A DNA stretch of 58,964 nucleotides from an uncultured Gammaproteobacteria bacterium (GCA_913058135.1 CAJXPR010000007.1:1-58964), one strand, 5' to 3'; counted from the stretch's first letter, positions 29,641-39,377 are shown. Translations and numbers: made by a program. The notes: generated from the sequence alone by a model not told the origin.

Positions 29641-29955
29641 TCAGGCGCTGGCCGGTTCGTGCTGGCATTTCCAGCAGACATCAAAGCTGCCTTCATTGTC
29701 TTCGTTGCAGTAGTGGCAATGCCAGGGTGCCCTGGCAACAGGGTTGTCTATCTCGGTATCAACGACTGCAACTGCCCTGTCAAAGTCCTGATCATTCAGA
29801 ATCCACAGTTCATGAAATATATTGTTTATGCCATGCCTGGCGCCCGCAGGAATGGTGTGCTCGTTTTTGACGAACGATTCAATGTCGTTCAAGGCAAGAA
29901 CGTTTTTAACTGAATGTAACACCACAATATTCTCATGCGTGTATATATGTTTCAC
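29641..29955 (-). CDS. DUF2007-type small protein with C-terminal zinc ribbon
   Basis: The 104-residue protein has an N-terminal DUF2007-like fold (LHSVKNVLALNDIESFVKNE, then ELWILNDQDFDRAV) and a C-terminal CxxC...CxxC ribbon, CHYC...CWKC. Such proteins are called putative signal-transducing proteins, but no mechanism is known. It is convergent with the DUF2254 gene (5-nt gap). Confidence 0.78.
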   Translation of the reverse strand: MKHIYTHENIVVLHSVKNVLALNDIESFVKNEHTIPAGARHGINNIFHELWILNDQDFDRAVAVVDTEIDNPVARAPWHCHYCNEDNEGSFDVCWKCQHEPASA

Positions 29956-29973
29956 GAGGATTCTCCGTGTGCC

Positions 29974-30348
29974 TTATTGGGCCTTATTCCACACCAGCTC
30001 GAGCTCCTGCTGTTTTCGCCTGCTCAACCCCTGCGCCACCAGGCGATGGGATTCAGACAGGTAGTATCTCAACTCTTCATCCCGCTCACCAGCGGTATCG
30101 GTCTGCTGAATCCATTTCATGCCACGGCTGGCAAAGTAGGGCGCCGGCCGGTAGCCATCATGCTCGCTCAGAAAGTCGAAATTGAAATCCGATGCCTTGA
30201 ATGTAAACGCAGGACCGCTGTCTTTTGCCCAGCCACCCACGGCAAACACTTTGCCGCCCACTTTCCAGACATGGGAGCCGCCCCACTGAACGATATATGT
30301 CGTCGCTGGCAACGTAGCACAGAATTGATTGAAATCTTCGTACGTCAT
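29974..30348 (-). CDS. MmcQ/YjbR-family protein
   Basis: I start at the ATG at 30348 (GGGG upstream), giving 124 residues; the longer frame to 30450 overlaps the pfpI-like gene. The pattern WKVGGKVFAVGGW and FKASDFNFDFLSE, a later RGMKWIQ and C-terminal SHRLVAQGL identify the YjbR 'double-wing' family. Its DNA-binding role is proposed from structure only. Confidence 0.85.
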   Translation of the reverse strand: MTYEDFNQFCATLPATTYIVQWGGSHVWKVGGKVFAVGGWAKDSGPAFTFKASDFNFDFLSEHDGYRPAPYFASRGMKWIQQTDTAGERDEELRYYLSESHRLVAQGLSRRKQQELELVWNKAQ

Positions 30349-30446
30349 GTTTGCCCCAATACAATCCTGCGGCCTTACAGGCTGTGCCCCGGCCTTGCTG
30401 CGGCGCCCATTTACTGTGCGGCGCGGCAAGGCCGGGGCTGACAGGA

Positions 30447-30995
30447 TCAATGCTCCCCTTCAGCCAGTTCTTCCAGCATCTTGCGGTTGAAATCCGGAAT
30501 GTCACCCGGGTTGCGGCTCGTCACCAGCCCGTTATCGACCACTACCGGTTGGTCGACCCAATGCGCACCGGCATTTTCGAGATCCACCTTGACGGTTTTA
30601 TACGAGGTCATGGTCCTGCCCTTGACAACGCCCGCCGTGATCAGTACCTGCGGCCCGTGGCAGATGGCAAACACCGGCTTGGTTTCGGTAAAAAAATCGC
30701 GCACAAATGCCACCGCCTGCTCATCGCCGCGCAACACATCGGGATTCATCACACCTCCTGGCAGAAGCAAGGCGTCAAAATCGGCGCATTTGACCTCTGA
30801 GACAATCTTGTCTACCGCAAACCGATTTGCCTTCTTGTCGTGATGCATACCCTGTATTTCACCATGCTCCAGCGATACCACGCTGATATCGACACCAGCG
30901 TCCGTAAGAGCGTCTCTGGGCCCGGTAAACTCCGATTGCTCAAAGCCGTTGGTGACCAGAATAGCGACTTTTTTGCCTTTTACCTGAACGTTCAT
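30447..30995 (-). CDS. DJ-1/PfpI-family protein (type 1 glutamine-amidotransferase fold)
   Basis: The ATG at 30995 is chosen because AAAGGAGG lies 7 nt before it. The 182-residue protein has FEQSEF (Glu of the site), ALLLPGG and the nucleophile elbow AICHGPQ with an adjacent His. Close relatives are PfpI/YhbO proteins reported as proteases, glyoxalases or deglycases against carbonyl stress. The chemistry in this organism is unknown. Confidence 0.9.
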   Translation of the reverse strand: MNVQVKGKKVAILVTNGFEQSEFTGPRDALTDAGVDISVVSLEHGEIQGMHHDKKANRFAVDKIVSEVKCADFDALLLPGGVMNPDVLRGDEQAVAFVRDFFTETKPVFAICHGPQVLITAGVVKGRTMTSYKTVKVDLENAGAHWVDQPVVVDNGLVTSRNPGDIPDFNRKMLEELAEGEH

Positions 30996-31209
30996 AGCGC
31001 CTCCTTTACTATGTATGTGCAAGTTACAACCCGTTTGCCTGGCAGGCTCTCCGAGCCCTATGATGATTTGCCAACAGCAAACTCCACTGGCAGACTAATG
31101 GTTTTCGCGGAAAAATCAAAGACAGAAAACCGGCTTTTGCGCGTCTCCGCACGGAGATCATCGCCGCCTCGATCATAAAATCATTTTCGGAAATTCTTCA
31201 GGAGGTCTC

Positions 31210-31686
31210 ATGGCTTTTGCTCTTTCAGACATGAACATTTCCAGCCCCGATCTGGCGCAGGGGGAAAGAATAGCGGATAAACACAGTCACGAGGGCGGCA
31301 ACGTGTCGCCTGCCCTGCAATGGCGTGACGTGCCGTCGGGGACCCGCTCACTGGCGGTGTTCTGCCACGATCCCGATGCGCCGCTGATCACGACCACGGG
31401 CAACTACGGCTTTGTACACTGGCTGCTTTACAATATCCCACCGGACACGACGCATATACCCCAAGGCTGCAAGGATTACGCACAGGGACTGAACAATTTT
31501 AACGACACAGGCTACGGCGGCCCCAAACCGCCCCCTGGCCACGGCCGGCATCATTATTTCTTCTGGGTGCTTGCGCTGGATCTGGAGCCGACACTCGCCG
31601 ACGGGCTTGAACTGGCGGCGTTTCTGGAGAAAGTGGAGCCGCACGTATTGGGCATGAACCGGCTGATGGGATACTACGAGTCCTGA
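31210..31686 (+). CDS. YbhB/YbcL-family (PEBP-like) protein
   Basis: The 158-residue protein has the phosphatidylethanolamine-binding-protein motifs SPALQWRDVPSGTRSLAV, CHDPDAP, FVHWLLYNIP and YGGPKPPPGHGRHHYFF. Bacterial members resemble Raf kinase inhibitor protein, but their ligand is unknown. AGGAGG sits 5 nt before the ATG. Confidence 0.93.
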   Translation: MAFALSDMNISSPDLAQGERIADKHSHEGGNVSPALQWRDVPSGTRSLAVFCHDPDAPLITTTGNYGFVHWLLYNIPPDTTHIPQGCKDYAQGLNNFNDTGYGGPKPPPGHGRHHYFFWVLALDLEPTLADGLELAAFLEKVEPHVLGMNRLMGYYES

Positions 31687-31704
31687 GACAGGGCTGGCGC
31701 GCCA

Positions 31705-32256
31705 TCAAAGCATCCGCCGAGCGATGCCGTCTTTGCGCAACATATGCCTCACGGCCGCGCCAATATGCCCAAGGACCAGGACTCCCAGAGTGATTGCAAA
31801 CGCACCATGTATCGCAAACAGCCGCTCAGCGAGTTCACGGTTCTCTGGCACAAACGGCATGGCCGGCAGGTCGTAGCCACCCAGCGTCACCAGCGCCGGA
31901 TAGGCCGTCACGCCGGCCCAGCCAAACAAAGGTGTCAGCACTAACAACAGATAGAGCAGGTGGTGCAAACCGTTGGCGGCCAGTTGCAGCTTGCGCGGTA
32001 AGGTATCCGGATAGGGCGGCTTCCCGAGCCGTATTTTCATGGCGATGCGCACAATCATCAACAACAGCACGGTAAAGCCTATGGCTTTGTGTGAACTGTA
32101 CAGGGTATTGGTGAGCTCGCCCCAGACATCAGCCTCACCCCGCGCCGTCATCCACAGCCCGACCGGTATCAGCGTCAACACCATGACCGCGACGAGCCAA
32201 TGCACTATGCGCCAGCCAACAGGGTATTTTTTTACCTGCGATGAAGATGTACTCAT
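31705..32256 (-). CDS. Cytochrome b561
   Basis: The 183-residue inner-membrane protein has four transmembrane helices with the heme-ligating His residues in WRIVHWLVA, SSHKAIG, NGLHHLLY and FAIHGAFA/LGHIGAAVRH. It carries two b hemes and passes quinol electrons to periplasmic acceptors. It stands alone, with no YceI-like gene beside it. Confidence 0.92.
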   Translation of the reverse strand: MSTSSSQVKKYPVGWRIVHWLVAVMVLTLIPVGLWMTARGEADVWGELTNTLYSSHKAIGFTVLLLMIVRIAMKIRLGKPPYPDTLPRKLQLAANGLHHLLYLLLVLTPLFGWAGVTAYPALVTLGGYDLPAMPFVPENRELAERLFAIHGAFAITLGVLVLGHIGAAVRHMLRKDGIARRML

Positions 32257-32422
32257 TGTGAACCGCCCTGCATAGGCCCGATCGCCTCTGCGTCGCCGAT
32301 GACATGCATTGGTTGCCTGGTCTCATGCTGTTTCTGTATATTCATGACTATCCTACGCTGGTACCGTCATTGCAGTCACGATACCCCTCATTAATACGCA
32401 CGATCAAGCCAGGAAGCCCACT

Positions 32423-33136
32423 GTGGAACTTAAACTTAACCCGAGCTTTGACGCCGCCCTGGTGAAACAGAAGTACAGATTCGACAATCGTGTCAGAGTG
32501 CATTCATTTCTCGACGACAATGACGCCAATCTGCTGCTGCGAATCCTGGCACGCGAGACCGTATTCGCCAGCGCCTTCAATATCGATGGCGCCAATGGTT
32601 CACTGAGCGACGAAGAAATGCGCAACCTGCCGCCAGCACAGGTCGACGAGCTGCAGAAGAAAATTTATCAGCACGCCAGCGAAGGCGCCGGCTTCCTGTA
32701 CGGTCGCCACGATATTACCGGGCGCAATAGCGCGCCCGGCCCCCGACCCCTGCGCGAATTCGCTGACATCCTCAACAGCCAACCCATACTCGAGGCTGTG
32801 CGGCAGATCTCCGGGCATGATGACATTGCCTATGCCTCGGCACAGGCTACTCGCTACCTGCCCGGCAACTTCCTTACCCGACACACTGACTACCATCCGG
32901 ATGAAGGCAGGCGCGTTGCCTACGTGATGAACCTGTCACCAGAGTGGCATCCGGACTGGGGCGGTCTGCTGCAGTTCTATGAGCAGGAAGGCGCGCCGCG
33001 CGATGCCTGGTCACCGCAGTTCAATACCCTGACCCTGTTTGATGTATCACATGTCCACGCCGTCACCTTTGTTGCCCCCTATGCCAAAGTGCCCCGATTC
33101 GCCATTACCGGGTGGTTCAGGACAAAAGCGCTGTGA
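32423..33136 (+). CDS. 2-oxoglutarate/Fe(II)-dependent oxygenase, prolyl-hydroxylase-like
   Basis: The 237-residue protein has the iron facial triad His-x-Asp in TRHTDYH and a distal His in SHVHAV. The Arg in RFAITGWFR binds 2-oxoglutarate. WGGLLQFYE supports the double-stranded beta helix. It hydroxylates an unknown protein or small substrate. A short hairpin follows the stop. Confidence 0.9.
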   Translation: MELKLNPSFDAALVKQKYRFDNRVRVHSFLDDNDANLLLRILARETVFASAFNIDGANGSLSDEEMRNLPPAQVDELQKKIYQHASEGAGFLYGRHDITGRNSAPGPRPLREFADILNSQPILEAVRQISGHDDIAYASAQATRYLPGNFLTRHTDYHPDEGRRVAYVMNLSPEWHPDWGGLLQFYEQEGAPRDAWSPQFNTLTLFDVSHVHAVTFVAPYAKVPRFAITGWFRTKAL

Positions 33137-33149
33137 TCGTAAGTGCGGC

Positions 33150-33170
33150 ACACGCATTCTTGCGTGTTTT
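33150..33170 (+). terminator. Hairpin after the 2OG-oxygenase gene
   Basis: ACACGCA and TGCGTGT pair around a TTCT loop and are followed by TTTAG, 14 nt after the stop codon. The stem has 7 bp and the T-run is short, so it is a weak rho-independent terminator at best. Confidence 0.55.
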
Positions 33171-33218
33171 AGACCTTGACACGCAGGCATCGCGCTGAAA
33201 TAAGGCACACGATGCCTT

Positions 33219-33233
33219 TGACAAAAAATGTCA
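33219..33233. promoter_or_regulatory. TGACA-N5-TGTCA inverted repeat in the long leader of the TonB-dependent receptor gene
   Basis: The 357-bp gap before the receptor gene holds no coding frame. TGACA-AAAAA-TGTCA is a perfect inverted repeat overlapping a TTGACA -35-like box (33218-33223), about 270 bp before the start. A second inverted repeat, CCGGTACTGT / ACAGTGCCGG, lies near 33417-33437. A long regulated leader is common for outer-membrane receptors. The binding protein is unknown; no Fur-like AT-rich box is clear. Confidence 0.4.
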
Positions 33234-33493
33234 CAATTATTTTGTCGCATGAAAGACTCGTCTCGTACCGCTTTGAAGGCCTTCTGCGATAAGGCTCGAC
33301 CCTTTTTGTTGTGATTTTTTCCCAGCCGTGTTTCCCCCCAAGACCAGAAAAATCGCGGCTTTCCGCGTTGTCAATCCTTTCAAGACGAGTAGATAAGTCT
33401 TAGAATCGCGCCGCGCCGGTACTGTGACAGTGCCGGATCACTTTATTTAAGAAAATTCGTGACGTGAAGGAACCGACATATTGGGGAGAACCG

Positions 33494-36367
33494 ATGTCAA
33501 CTATCTATAAGAATTTCAAGCGCAGTAAGAAAGGTGTTTTTTCCCACCTTATCTCTGCATGTATTGCTTCGTCACTTGTAGTACCTGCCATGGCAGTAGC
33601 ACAAGATGACGCACCGGAACTTGAAGAAGTTGTGGTAACTGGCTCTTATATTCGTAACAGTGCATTCGCGGGTGCATCACCGGTAGACACCGTCAGTCAG
33701 GCAGACCTGCTTGAGTCTGGTGCGCCGGCAATGGGTCAATTCATACGTGACCTGCCGTACACACAAAACACCGATGTCGTGGCCAACGTAAACTCCACCC
33801 AGAACGGTCAGCAGGATTCCAATGCAGCGCGTTTCAACTTGCGTGGCCTGGGCGTCAACAGCACACTGACGCTGGTTGATGGTACGCGATCAGTGAACGA
33901 CGGTGCCGTTGCTTCGCTGCTTCCCGATATTGCCATGAACCGGCTTGAGGTCGTTCTGGATGGCGGCTCTGCGCTGTACGGTTCTGATGCGGTGGCCGGT
34001 GTAGTCAACCTGATTCCCATAAAAGAGTTCGACGGCATTCGTGTCCGCAGCTATTACCAGACGGACGAGGATCGCTCCTTCGAGGAGCCGAAACTGGCTG
34101 TCCTTTTTGGCCGCTCTTTTGACAACAATATCAACTGGGTAGCTGCACTGGAAGCATCAAAGAAAACACCGGTGCTGAGATCTGAACGTCCTCGCTACCT
34201 GGAGTATGATATTTCCGAATCCACCTCCGGCAACCCCGGAGTATTCCAGCGCGCCGCTGGCGATATCGGTGCCGGCGGTACTGGCAGACTGTTGCGTGAC
34301 CCGGCCTGCGGTACCTACAACGATGGCGCGGAAGACAAAACCCAATCCGGTGCGTACCCTAGTGGTCAACCGTATGGGGCCAGCAACTGCCTTTTCCATT
34401 ATGGCCCGCAGCATGACTACGCCCGCGGCAATGTTGATTACACTTTTTTCAACAACCTGACCTGGGACGCCACCGATCGCCTGCAATTTGAATTGCAGTC
34501 CAGCTATAACTACCGCGAATCACGCTACAACACTTCGTCCAGCCTCTCGCAGAGCACCAACAACCAGTTTGCTCTGCTGGTGCCGGGCGACCATCCCGCC
34601 AACCCTTTCGGCTTTGACGTTGTGCCTCGCAACTGGCGTCCGTTTACCGGCAACCAGGCCACCCAGCCATCCTTCCTGGAAGATGACGGCCGCGAAGTAC
34701 AGGATTACCGCTACTACACTAACAGCAACAAGCTCAGTGCACGCTATGACATCACTGACACCTGGACCGGCTACAGCTATTACACGATTCAGGAAACACG
34801 ACGCAGTGTCGAAAGCCGAACTCTGTTGCTGCCCCGTCTGCAGGCTGCGCTTGATGGCCGCGGCGGTCCTGACGCTGACGAATACTTCAACCCGTTTGGC
34901 TCTGCCGATCCGCGCTCGCCCGACTATGTTCAGGGTGTGACCAGCAACAGCCAGGAACTGGTGGACTGGCTGTACAACGAACAGAATCAGCAGAAAGTCA
35001 GCCGTAATAACCTGGAGATATTCGAGACCATGGCTACGGGTGAAGTGTTCCAGACGCCCTGGGGTGCCTCACAGATGGCAGCCGGTTTCCAGCGTCGCGA
35101 AGCACGGGTACGTGACTACCCGAACCCGTTCTCGGTACTCGGCCAGAACTACAACAGTTCGATCACCGATGCACCGCCTGTCGCCAATGACTACGATGAC
35201 AGCGTTAATGCGTTCTTTGTCGAGTTCGAGGTTCCCCTGTACGAAACGCTGAGCCTGCAACTGGCTGCACGTAATGAAAAGTTCACGGACCAGAATCTGG
35301 AGACCACCACACCCAAGATCGCGCTGCGCTGGGAAGCCTTGCCCGATCTGGCACTGCGTGCCTCCTGGAGTGAAAGCTTCCTGGCCCCTGCACCGGGTGC
35401 CGACCGGGCCTTCAACCCGAACGAAGGCTGCGGCGAAGTGTTCTCCGGTACCGATCCGATCACTGGCGGCACCCTGGCGGGTTCAACCAGCTGCTCATCC
35501 GGAAACCCGGACATTCGTCCTGAAACCTCCGAGATCACCAATATCGGTTTCACCTGGGAGCCCCTGGGCGAGCTGAGCCTGAGTGCTGATTTCCAGCGCA
35601 TCGACTACCAGGACCGTATTCGCGCGCTGAGTACCGTTGACGCGGTAGAGCTGCAGTTTGCGCAGATGCTCAACGCCATCGGCTCCACCCCTGCTGCGTA
35701 TGATGCCACACCCGGCTCGGCAACCCGGACTGCGGCCAACGCCTGGCTGGCAGCTCAGGGCCCGTTGACAGGCCCTGGCGTACAGCGCAGCGATGCAGAT
35801 CAGTCTGTCGTCAAGACCATTCGTAACTCGGCCAATATCGCCGAGGTCGCGATTGATCTGGTGGACGTCAAGGCGCGGTATTCAATCCCGACCAACACAC
35901 TGGGCAACTTCACCACAACACTGAGCGCCTCGTACTTTGCCAAGTATGAGTACACAGACCTGTTTGGTGTAGTACGTGACGCACGAGGCCGTCAGAACGG
36001 CGACAGCGGCATTGTGCCGCCGATGCCAAAACTGAAGGCCAATGCCCGACTGAGCTGGTTCAAGGACAATCACAGTGCCTCCATGTCGGCCAACTATCAG
36101 CACCACGTGACCACTGACGGCTCGTTCTTTGCATTCACAACCGGATACAAAGCGCCACGCCTGATTGATTCACAGACGCTGGTTAACGCCCAGTACTCCT
36201 ATCTGTTTGATAACTTCTACGATAGCGAGTTGACCCTGAGTGCCGGTGTCAGCAACCTGTTTGACCAGGAAGCTCAGCGTCTGCCGCAACTGGGTGGTTT
36301 TGAAACCCGTCTGCAAACACCATGGGGACGTCAGTTCTGGATCAGCCTGGACTGGCAGCCGTTCTAA
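33494..36367 (+). CDS. TonB-dependent outer-membrane receptor
   Basis: I start at the ATG at 33494 (GGGGAGAA upstream), giving 957 residues. A long signal ending at AVAQ is followed by the TonB-box-like EEVVVTGSYIR, the plug domain (FNLRGLGVNSTLTLVDG, GSALYGSDAVAGVVN) and a beta barrel ending in an aromatic residue (DWQPF). It imports an unknown large substrate such as a siderophore, glycan or peptide. The plug style (GSYIRN, RG-x-G-x-x-x-T-L) is of the Xanthomonas/Caulobacter/Alteromonas nutrient-receptor type. No TonB/ExbBD or transporter gene is adjacent. A strong terminator follows. Confidence 0.94.
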   Translation: MSTIYKNFKRSKKGVFSHLISACIASSLVVPAMAVAQDDAPELEEVVVTGSYIRNSAFAGASPVDTVSQADLLESGAPAMGQFIRDLPYTQNTDVVANVNSTQNGQQDSNAARFNLRGLGVNSTLTLVDGTRSVNDGAVASLLPDIAMNRLEVVLDGGSALYGSDAVAGVVNLIPIKEFDGIRVRSYYQTDEDRSFEEPKLAVLFGRSFDNNINWVAALEASKKTPVLRSERPRYLEYDISESTSGNPGVFQRAAGDIGAGGTGRLLRDPACGTYNDGAEDKTQSGAYPSGQPYGASNCLFHYGPQHDYARGNVDYTFFNNLTWDATDRLQFELQSSYNYRESRYNTSSSLSQSTNNQFALLVPGDHPANPFGFDVVPRNWRPFTGNQATQPSFLEDDGREVQDYRYYTNSNKLSARYDITDTWTGYSYYTIQETRRSVESRTLLLPRLQAALDGRGGPDADEYFNPFGSADPRSPDYVQGVTSNSQELVDWLYNEQNQQKVSRNNLEIFETMATGEVFQTPWGASQMAAGFQRREARVRDYPNPFSVLGQNYNSSITDAPPVANDYDDSVNAFFVEFEVPLYETLSLQLAARNEKFTDQNLETTTPKIALRWEALPDLALRASWSESFLAPAPGADRAFNPNEGCGEVFSGTDPITGGTLAGSTSCSSGNPDIRPETSEITNIGFTWEPLGELSLSADFQRIDYQDRIRALSTVDAVELQFAQMLNAIGSTPAAYDATPGSATRTAANAWLAAQGPLTGPGVQRSDADQSVVKTIRNSANIAEVAIDLVDVKARYSIPTNTLGNFTTTLSASYFAKYEYTDLFGVVRDARGRQNGDSGIVPPMPKLKANARLSWFKDNHSASMSANYQHHVTTDGSFFAFTTGYKAPRLIDSQTLVNAQYSYLFDNFYDSELTLSAGVSNLFDQEAQRLPQLGGFETRLQTPWGRQFWISLDWQPF

Positions 36368-36391
36368 ACTCGACCGACGATAGCGTCCAAT

Positions 36392-36430
36392 AAAAAGGCC
36401 GCTGCCCGATATGGGCAGCGGCCTTTTTTT
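36392..36430. terminator. Strong bidirectional rho-independent terminator
   Basis: AAAAAGGCCGCTGCCC pairs perfectly with GGGCAGCGGCCTTTTT around a 5-nt loop, with extra T after the stem. It lies between the convergent TonB-dependent receptor and RidA genes and can end transcripts from both sides. Confidence 0.95.
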
Positions 36431-36458
36431 ATGGCCGCTTTCTGATTAAGTCAACCGG

Positions 36459-36851
36459 TCATGGCGAGCCGGCACCTTTCAGAGCAGTTACTTCGATTTC
36501 GATCTTCATACGAGCATCTGCCAGCCCGGCTGATATCATCATGGCCGCCGGTCGAATCTCGCCAAAGTACTTGCGCAGGACAGGCCAGCACTGCTCAAAC
36601 TCGGAACCATCAGGCAATACATAAGTCACACGGACCACGTCCTGCAGGCTCGAACCGGCCTCCTGCAACGCAGCCTCGATGTTCTGCAGACACTGTTCGG
36701 TCTGTGTCGCCACATCGTCAGCTATCGACATGGTCGAATAGTCAAACCCGGTTGTCCCTGACACGAAGACCCAGTCGCCAACAACGACTGCCCGTGAGTA
36801 ACCTATTTCCGCCTCAAACGTTGAACCAGAGCTGATCAGTTTTCTAGGCAT
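36459..36851 (-). CDS. RidA-family (YjgF/YER057c/UK114) protein
   Basis: The 130-residue protein has the family pattern GYSRAVVVGDWVFVSGTTG, ALQEAGSSLQDVVRVTYV and a C-terminal ARMKIEIEVTA, with the Arg that binds the imine substrate carboxylate. RidA proteins hydrolyse reactive enamine/imine intermediates; this one belongs to an Rid subgroup that cannot be fixed here. AGGAGGT precedes the ATG. Its start overlaps the end of the GNAT gene by 16 nt, so the two are co-transcribed. Confidence 0.88.
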   Translation of the reverse strand: MPRKLISSGSTFEAEIGYSRAVVVGDWVFVSGTTGFDYSTMSIADDVATQTEQCLQNIEAALQEAGSSLQDVVRVTYVLPDGSEFEQCWPVLRKYFGEIRPAAMMISAGLADARMKIEIEVTALKGAGSP

Positions 36852-37327
36852 CGTGGTATACCTCCTATTTGAACTACAGAACCAAATTCAAGAGTTAACC
36901 TAAGCATATCTTTGTGCTGGATCCCATCCTCAACTATCGGGTCCGGATAGTTTTGCAAAAAGAAGTCCTTGTCAATGCGGTCAACTCTGAACCCATGCCG
37001 CTGATAAAAACTCAGTTGGTAGCCGAAAGTGCCCGTCCCGACTTCCAGACCTTTTGCACCCGACTTCTTCACCTCATCGATAACATTTCGCAGAAGGCGC
37101 GATCCAATGCCGAGGTTTTGACTGGATGGTGAAACAGCGATATTCATCAGTTCCACCATTTGTCCTGCGATAGGCCTGATAACACAGGAGCCGACCGCTA
37201 CGTCATCGGCATATGCGACAAAACATCTTGAGTCGTCCAGATACTCTTTGATCGCATCTTCAGAGGGATCCGCCAAAAGAAGCAGCTCCATCGGAACCTT
37301 CGAAGGCGACACTTCAACTATTCGCAA
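36836..37327 (-). CDS. GNAT-family N-acetyltransferase
   Basis: The 163-residue protein (TTG start at 37327; an ATG at 37291 is possible) has VELMNIAVSPSSQNLGIGSRLL, the acetyl-CoA-binding motif A, and YQRHGFRVDRI near the C-terminus. The substrate is unknown. It overlaps the RidA gene. Codon use is somewhat more AT-rich than its neighbours. Confidence 0.82.
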   Translation of the reverse strand: MRIVEVSPSKVPMELLLLADPSEDAIKEYLDDSRCFVAYADDVAVGSCVIRPIAGQMVELMNIAVSPSSQNLGIGSRLLRNVIDEVKKSGAKGLEVGTGTFGYQLSFYQRHGFRVDRIDKDFFLQNYPDPIVEDGIQHKDMLRLTLEFGSVVQIGGIPRCLEN

Positions 37328-37485
37328 TGTTTTGTACCCCCGGAACCAGCTACCGGGATTTTATGCTGGTTGGGGAGGACAAGCCACTCCAAAGACGCTG
37401 CCGGGCAGAGGACGCACGCCAGCAACGGACCGGTGTATGACCGCCCGGTTTTGGGTTATCCTTCAGACACATCGGAGGATAGTTT

Positions 37486-39345
37486 ATGAGAGTCAAGCAA
37501 ACACATGCCAACCGCAGCCACCAAACCCTGACGGCGGCCCTGCTGTCGGTCGTACTGGTCTGCCTGAGCTGGACAGTTAGCGCCGCTGAAACGAGCTACC
37601 GCGTGGACCTGTCCGAGCGGGCCATGCAACAGGTTAACATCGAAGCGCGATTCAGCGATGTGACGGGAGATACGCTGGATTTCCACCTGCCCGTCTGGCG
37701 CTCCGGTCTGTACCTGGTGCTGGATTTCGTTGGTACGGTGTCCGGACTGGAGGTCAGCGATGGCAACGGTGAAGCCCTGGCTTTCGAGCAGACCGCCAAA
37801 TCGTCCTGGCGGGTCAGCAGACCCGATGCAGGCACCGGGGACGTTGTAGTTCGCTACCGCGTGTATGCGAACAGCCTGACCGATCGCACACGCCACGTCG
37901 ATAGCGAGCATGCTTTTCTGAATCCCGCCGCAGTGTTTGTATATGCCGACCAGCTTCGCGATCAGCCTCTGGAATTGACGCTCGACCTGCCCGATGGCTG
38001 GCAGGCCGCCAGCGGCATGGAACAACCGGATCCGGGGCGCTTCCTGGCGCCGCATTATGACCGTCTGGTGGATTCGCCGATTGAGGCCGGAACCTTCGAC
38101 CTGGTCTCCTTTGAAGCGGCCGGCATGGACATCGACTTTCTGATTCACGGCATCTGGGATGGCGATGAAGAGCGTCTCGCCAATGATATGAGTGCTCTGG
38201 TGACAGCCACGGCCGAGGTGTTTGGCGCTGCCAACCGTGGCCTGCCAACGGATTATTACCTCTTCATGCTGCACAGCGGCGACGGCCTTGGCGGCGGTAC
38301 CGAATACTACAACAGCACGGTCGTCCATACCGATCCGCGCGCATTCTGGGACGAGGAGCGCTGGCAGGGCTTCCTGGGACTCATGGCCCACGAGTTTTTC
38401 CACACCTGGAACGTCAAGCGCTTCCGGCCGGCAGCGATTGACCGCTACGACTACCAGAACATCAACTACACCGAACTGCTCTGGGTTGCTGAGGGCCTGA
38501 CCAGTTACTACGATCAATTGCTACCGGTGCGCGCGGGTCTGGTTCCCGTTGAGGATTACCGAGACCAGCTGGCCGATGCCATAAGCAGCGTGGTGGACGC
38601 GCCAGGCTACAGCCAGGACACGCTGGCACGAGCCAGTCTGGAAGCCTGGACCAAAGGCTTTCACCGCGGCGCCGACCGTGCTCCGGACAAACCCAACCGC
38701 ACGGTGTCATTCTATAGCCAGGGTGGACTGCTGGGGCTGGTGCTGGACCTGGAGATTCGCCGCGCAAGTGACGGCGCCCGCAGCCTGGATACCGTCATGA
38801 CCGCCCTGTATGACGACTTCCCGCTGGGGGGCGGCGGTTTTACCTATGCCGATTTCCGTGAGCGCCTGGCGGCGGCCGGCAGTGACGCCCTCGCGGAACA
38901 ACTGGACGGCTGGGTATACGATACTCAACCCTTGCCGCTGGCTGACGCGCTGCAGTCAATAGGCTGGATGCTGGATCGTGAGGACACCAGCGACGATCCG
39001 GTGCAGGTGTCACTGGATGCCTCACTGCGCGGCAATCCTCCGGTGGTGTTTTCACCCCGTCTGGACGGCGCTGCATGGCGGGCAGGCATCAACGCCGGTG
39101 ATGAGCTCATGGCACTGAATGGGGTCCGCATCGGCAGCAACCTGGATGCCTTGCTGCGGCGCTACAGCCCCGGCGATGAGGTTGAGTTCTCGTTGTTTCG
39201 CGATGGCCGGTTGAAAACTGTACCGGTGACACTGAGTCCGGTACGTGGCGATTTCGAGATTGAAGTTGATGAGGATGCCGGAGAGCAGGCGACCCGCTTA
39301 CGCAGCGACTGGCTCGGCGGTGCGGAAGACAAAGACGACGAGTGA
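37486..39345 (+). CDS. Exported M61-family metallopeptidase with PDZ domain
   Basis: The 619-residue protein has a signal peptide ending at VSAAE, an N-terminal beta domain, then the zinc motif HEFFH at residues 302-306 with the third ligand in EGLTSYY about 40 residues later. A C-terminal PDZ-like domain (AAWRAGINAGDELMALNGVRI) follows. It resembles glycyl aminopeptidases of M61. The extreme C-terminus is acidic. GGAGGATAG precedes the ATG. Confidence 0.93.
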   Translation: MRVKQTHANRSHQTLTAALLSVVLVCLSWTVSAAETSYRVDLSERAMQQVNIEARFSDVTGDTLDFHLPVWRSGLYLVLDFVGTVSGLEVSDGNGEALAFEQTAKSSWRVSRPDAGTGDVVVRYRVYANSLTDRTRHVDSEHAFLNPAAVFVYADQLRDQPLELTLDLPDGWQAASGMEQPDPGRFLAPHYDRLVDSPIEAGTFDLVSFEAAGMDIDFLIHGIWDGDEERLANDMSALVTATAEVFGAANRGLPTDYYLFMLHSGDGLGGGTEYYNSTVVHTDPRAFWDEERWQGFLGLMAHEFFHTWNVKRFRPAAIDRYDYQNINYTELLWVAEGLTSYYDQLLPVRAGLVPVEDYRDQLADAISSVVDAPGYSQDTLARASLEAWTKGFHRGADRAPDKPNRTVSFYSQGGLLGLVLDLEIRRASDGARSLDTVMTALYDDFPLGGGGFTYADFRERLAAAGSDALAEQLDGWVYDTQPLPLADALQSIGWMLDREDTSDDPVQVSLDASLRGNPPVVFSPRLDGAAWRAGINAGDELMALNGVRIGSNLDALLRRYSPGDEVEFSLFRDGRLKTVPVTLSPVRGDFEIEVDEDAGEQATRLRSDWLGGAEDKDDE

Positions 39346-39377
39346 CGCGCATCGGGAACAATGCGTCAGCCTGGTTG

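Noticed and set aside
37456-38517. 353-residue minus-strand open frame
   Set aside because: It is antisense to the M61 peptidase gene, which has clear catalytic motifs and a signal peptide.
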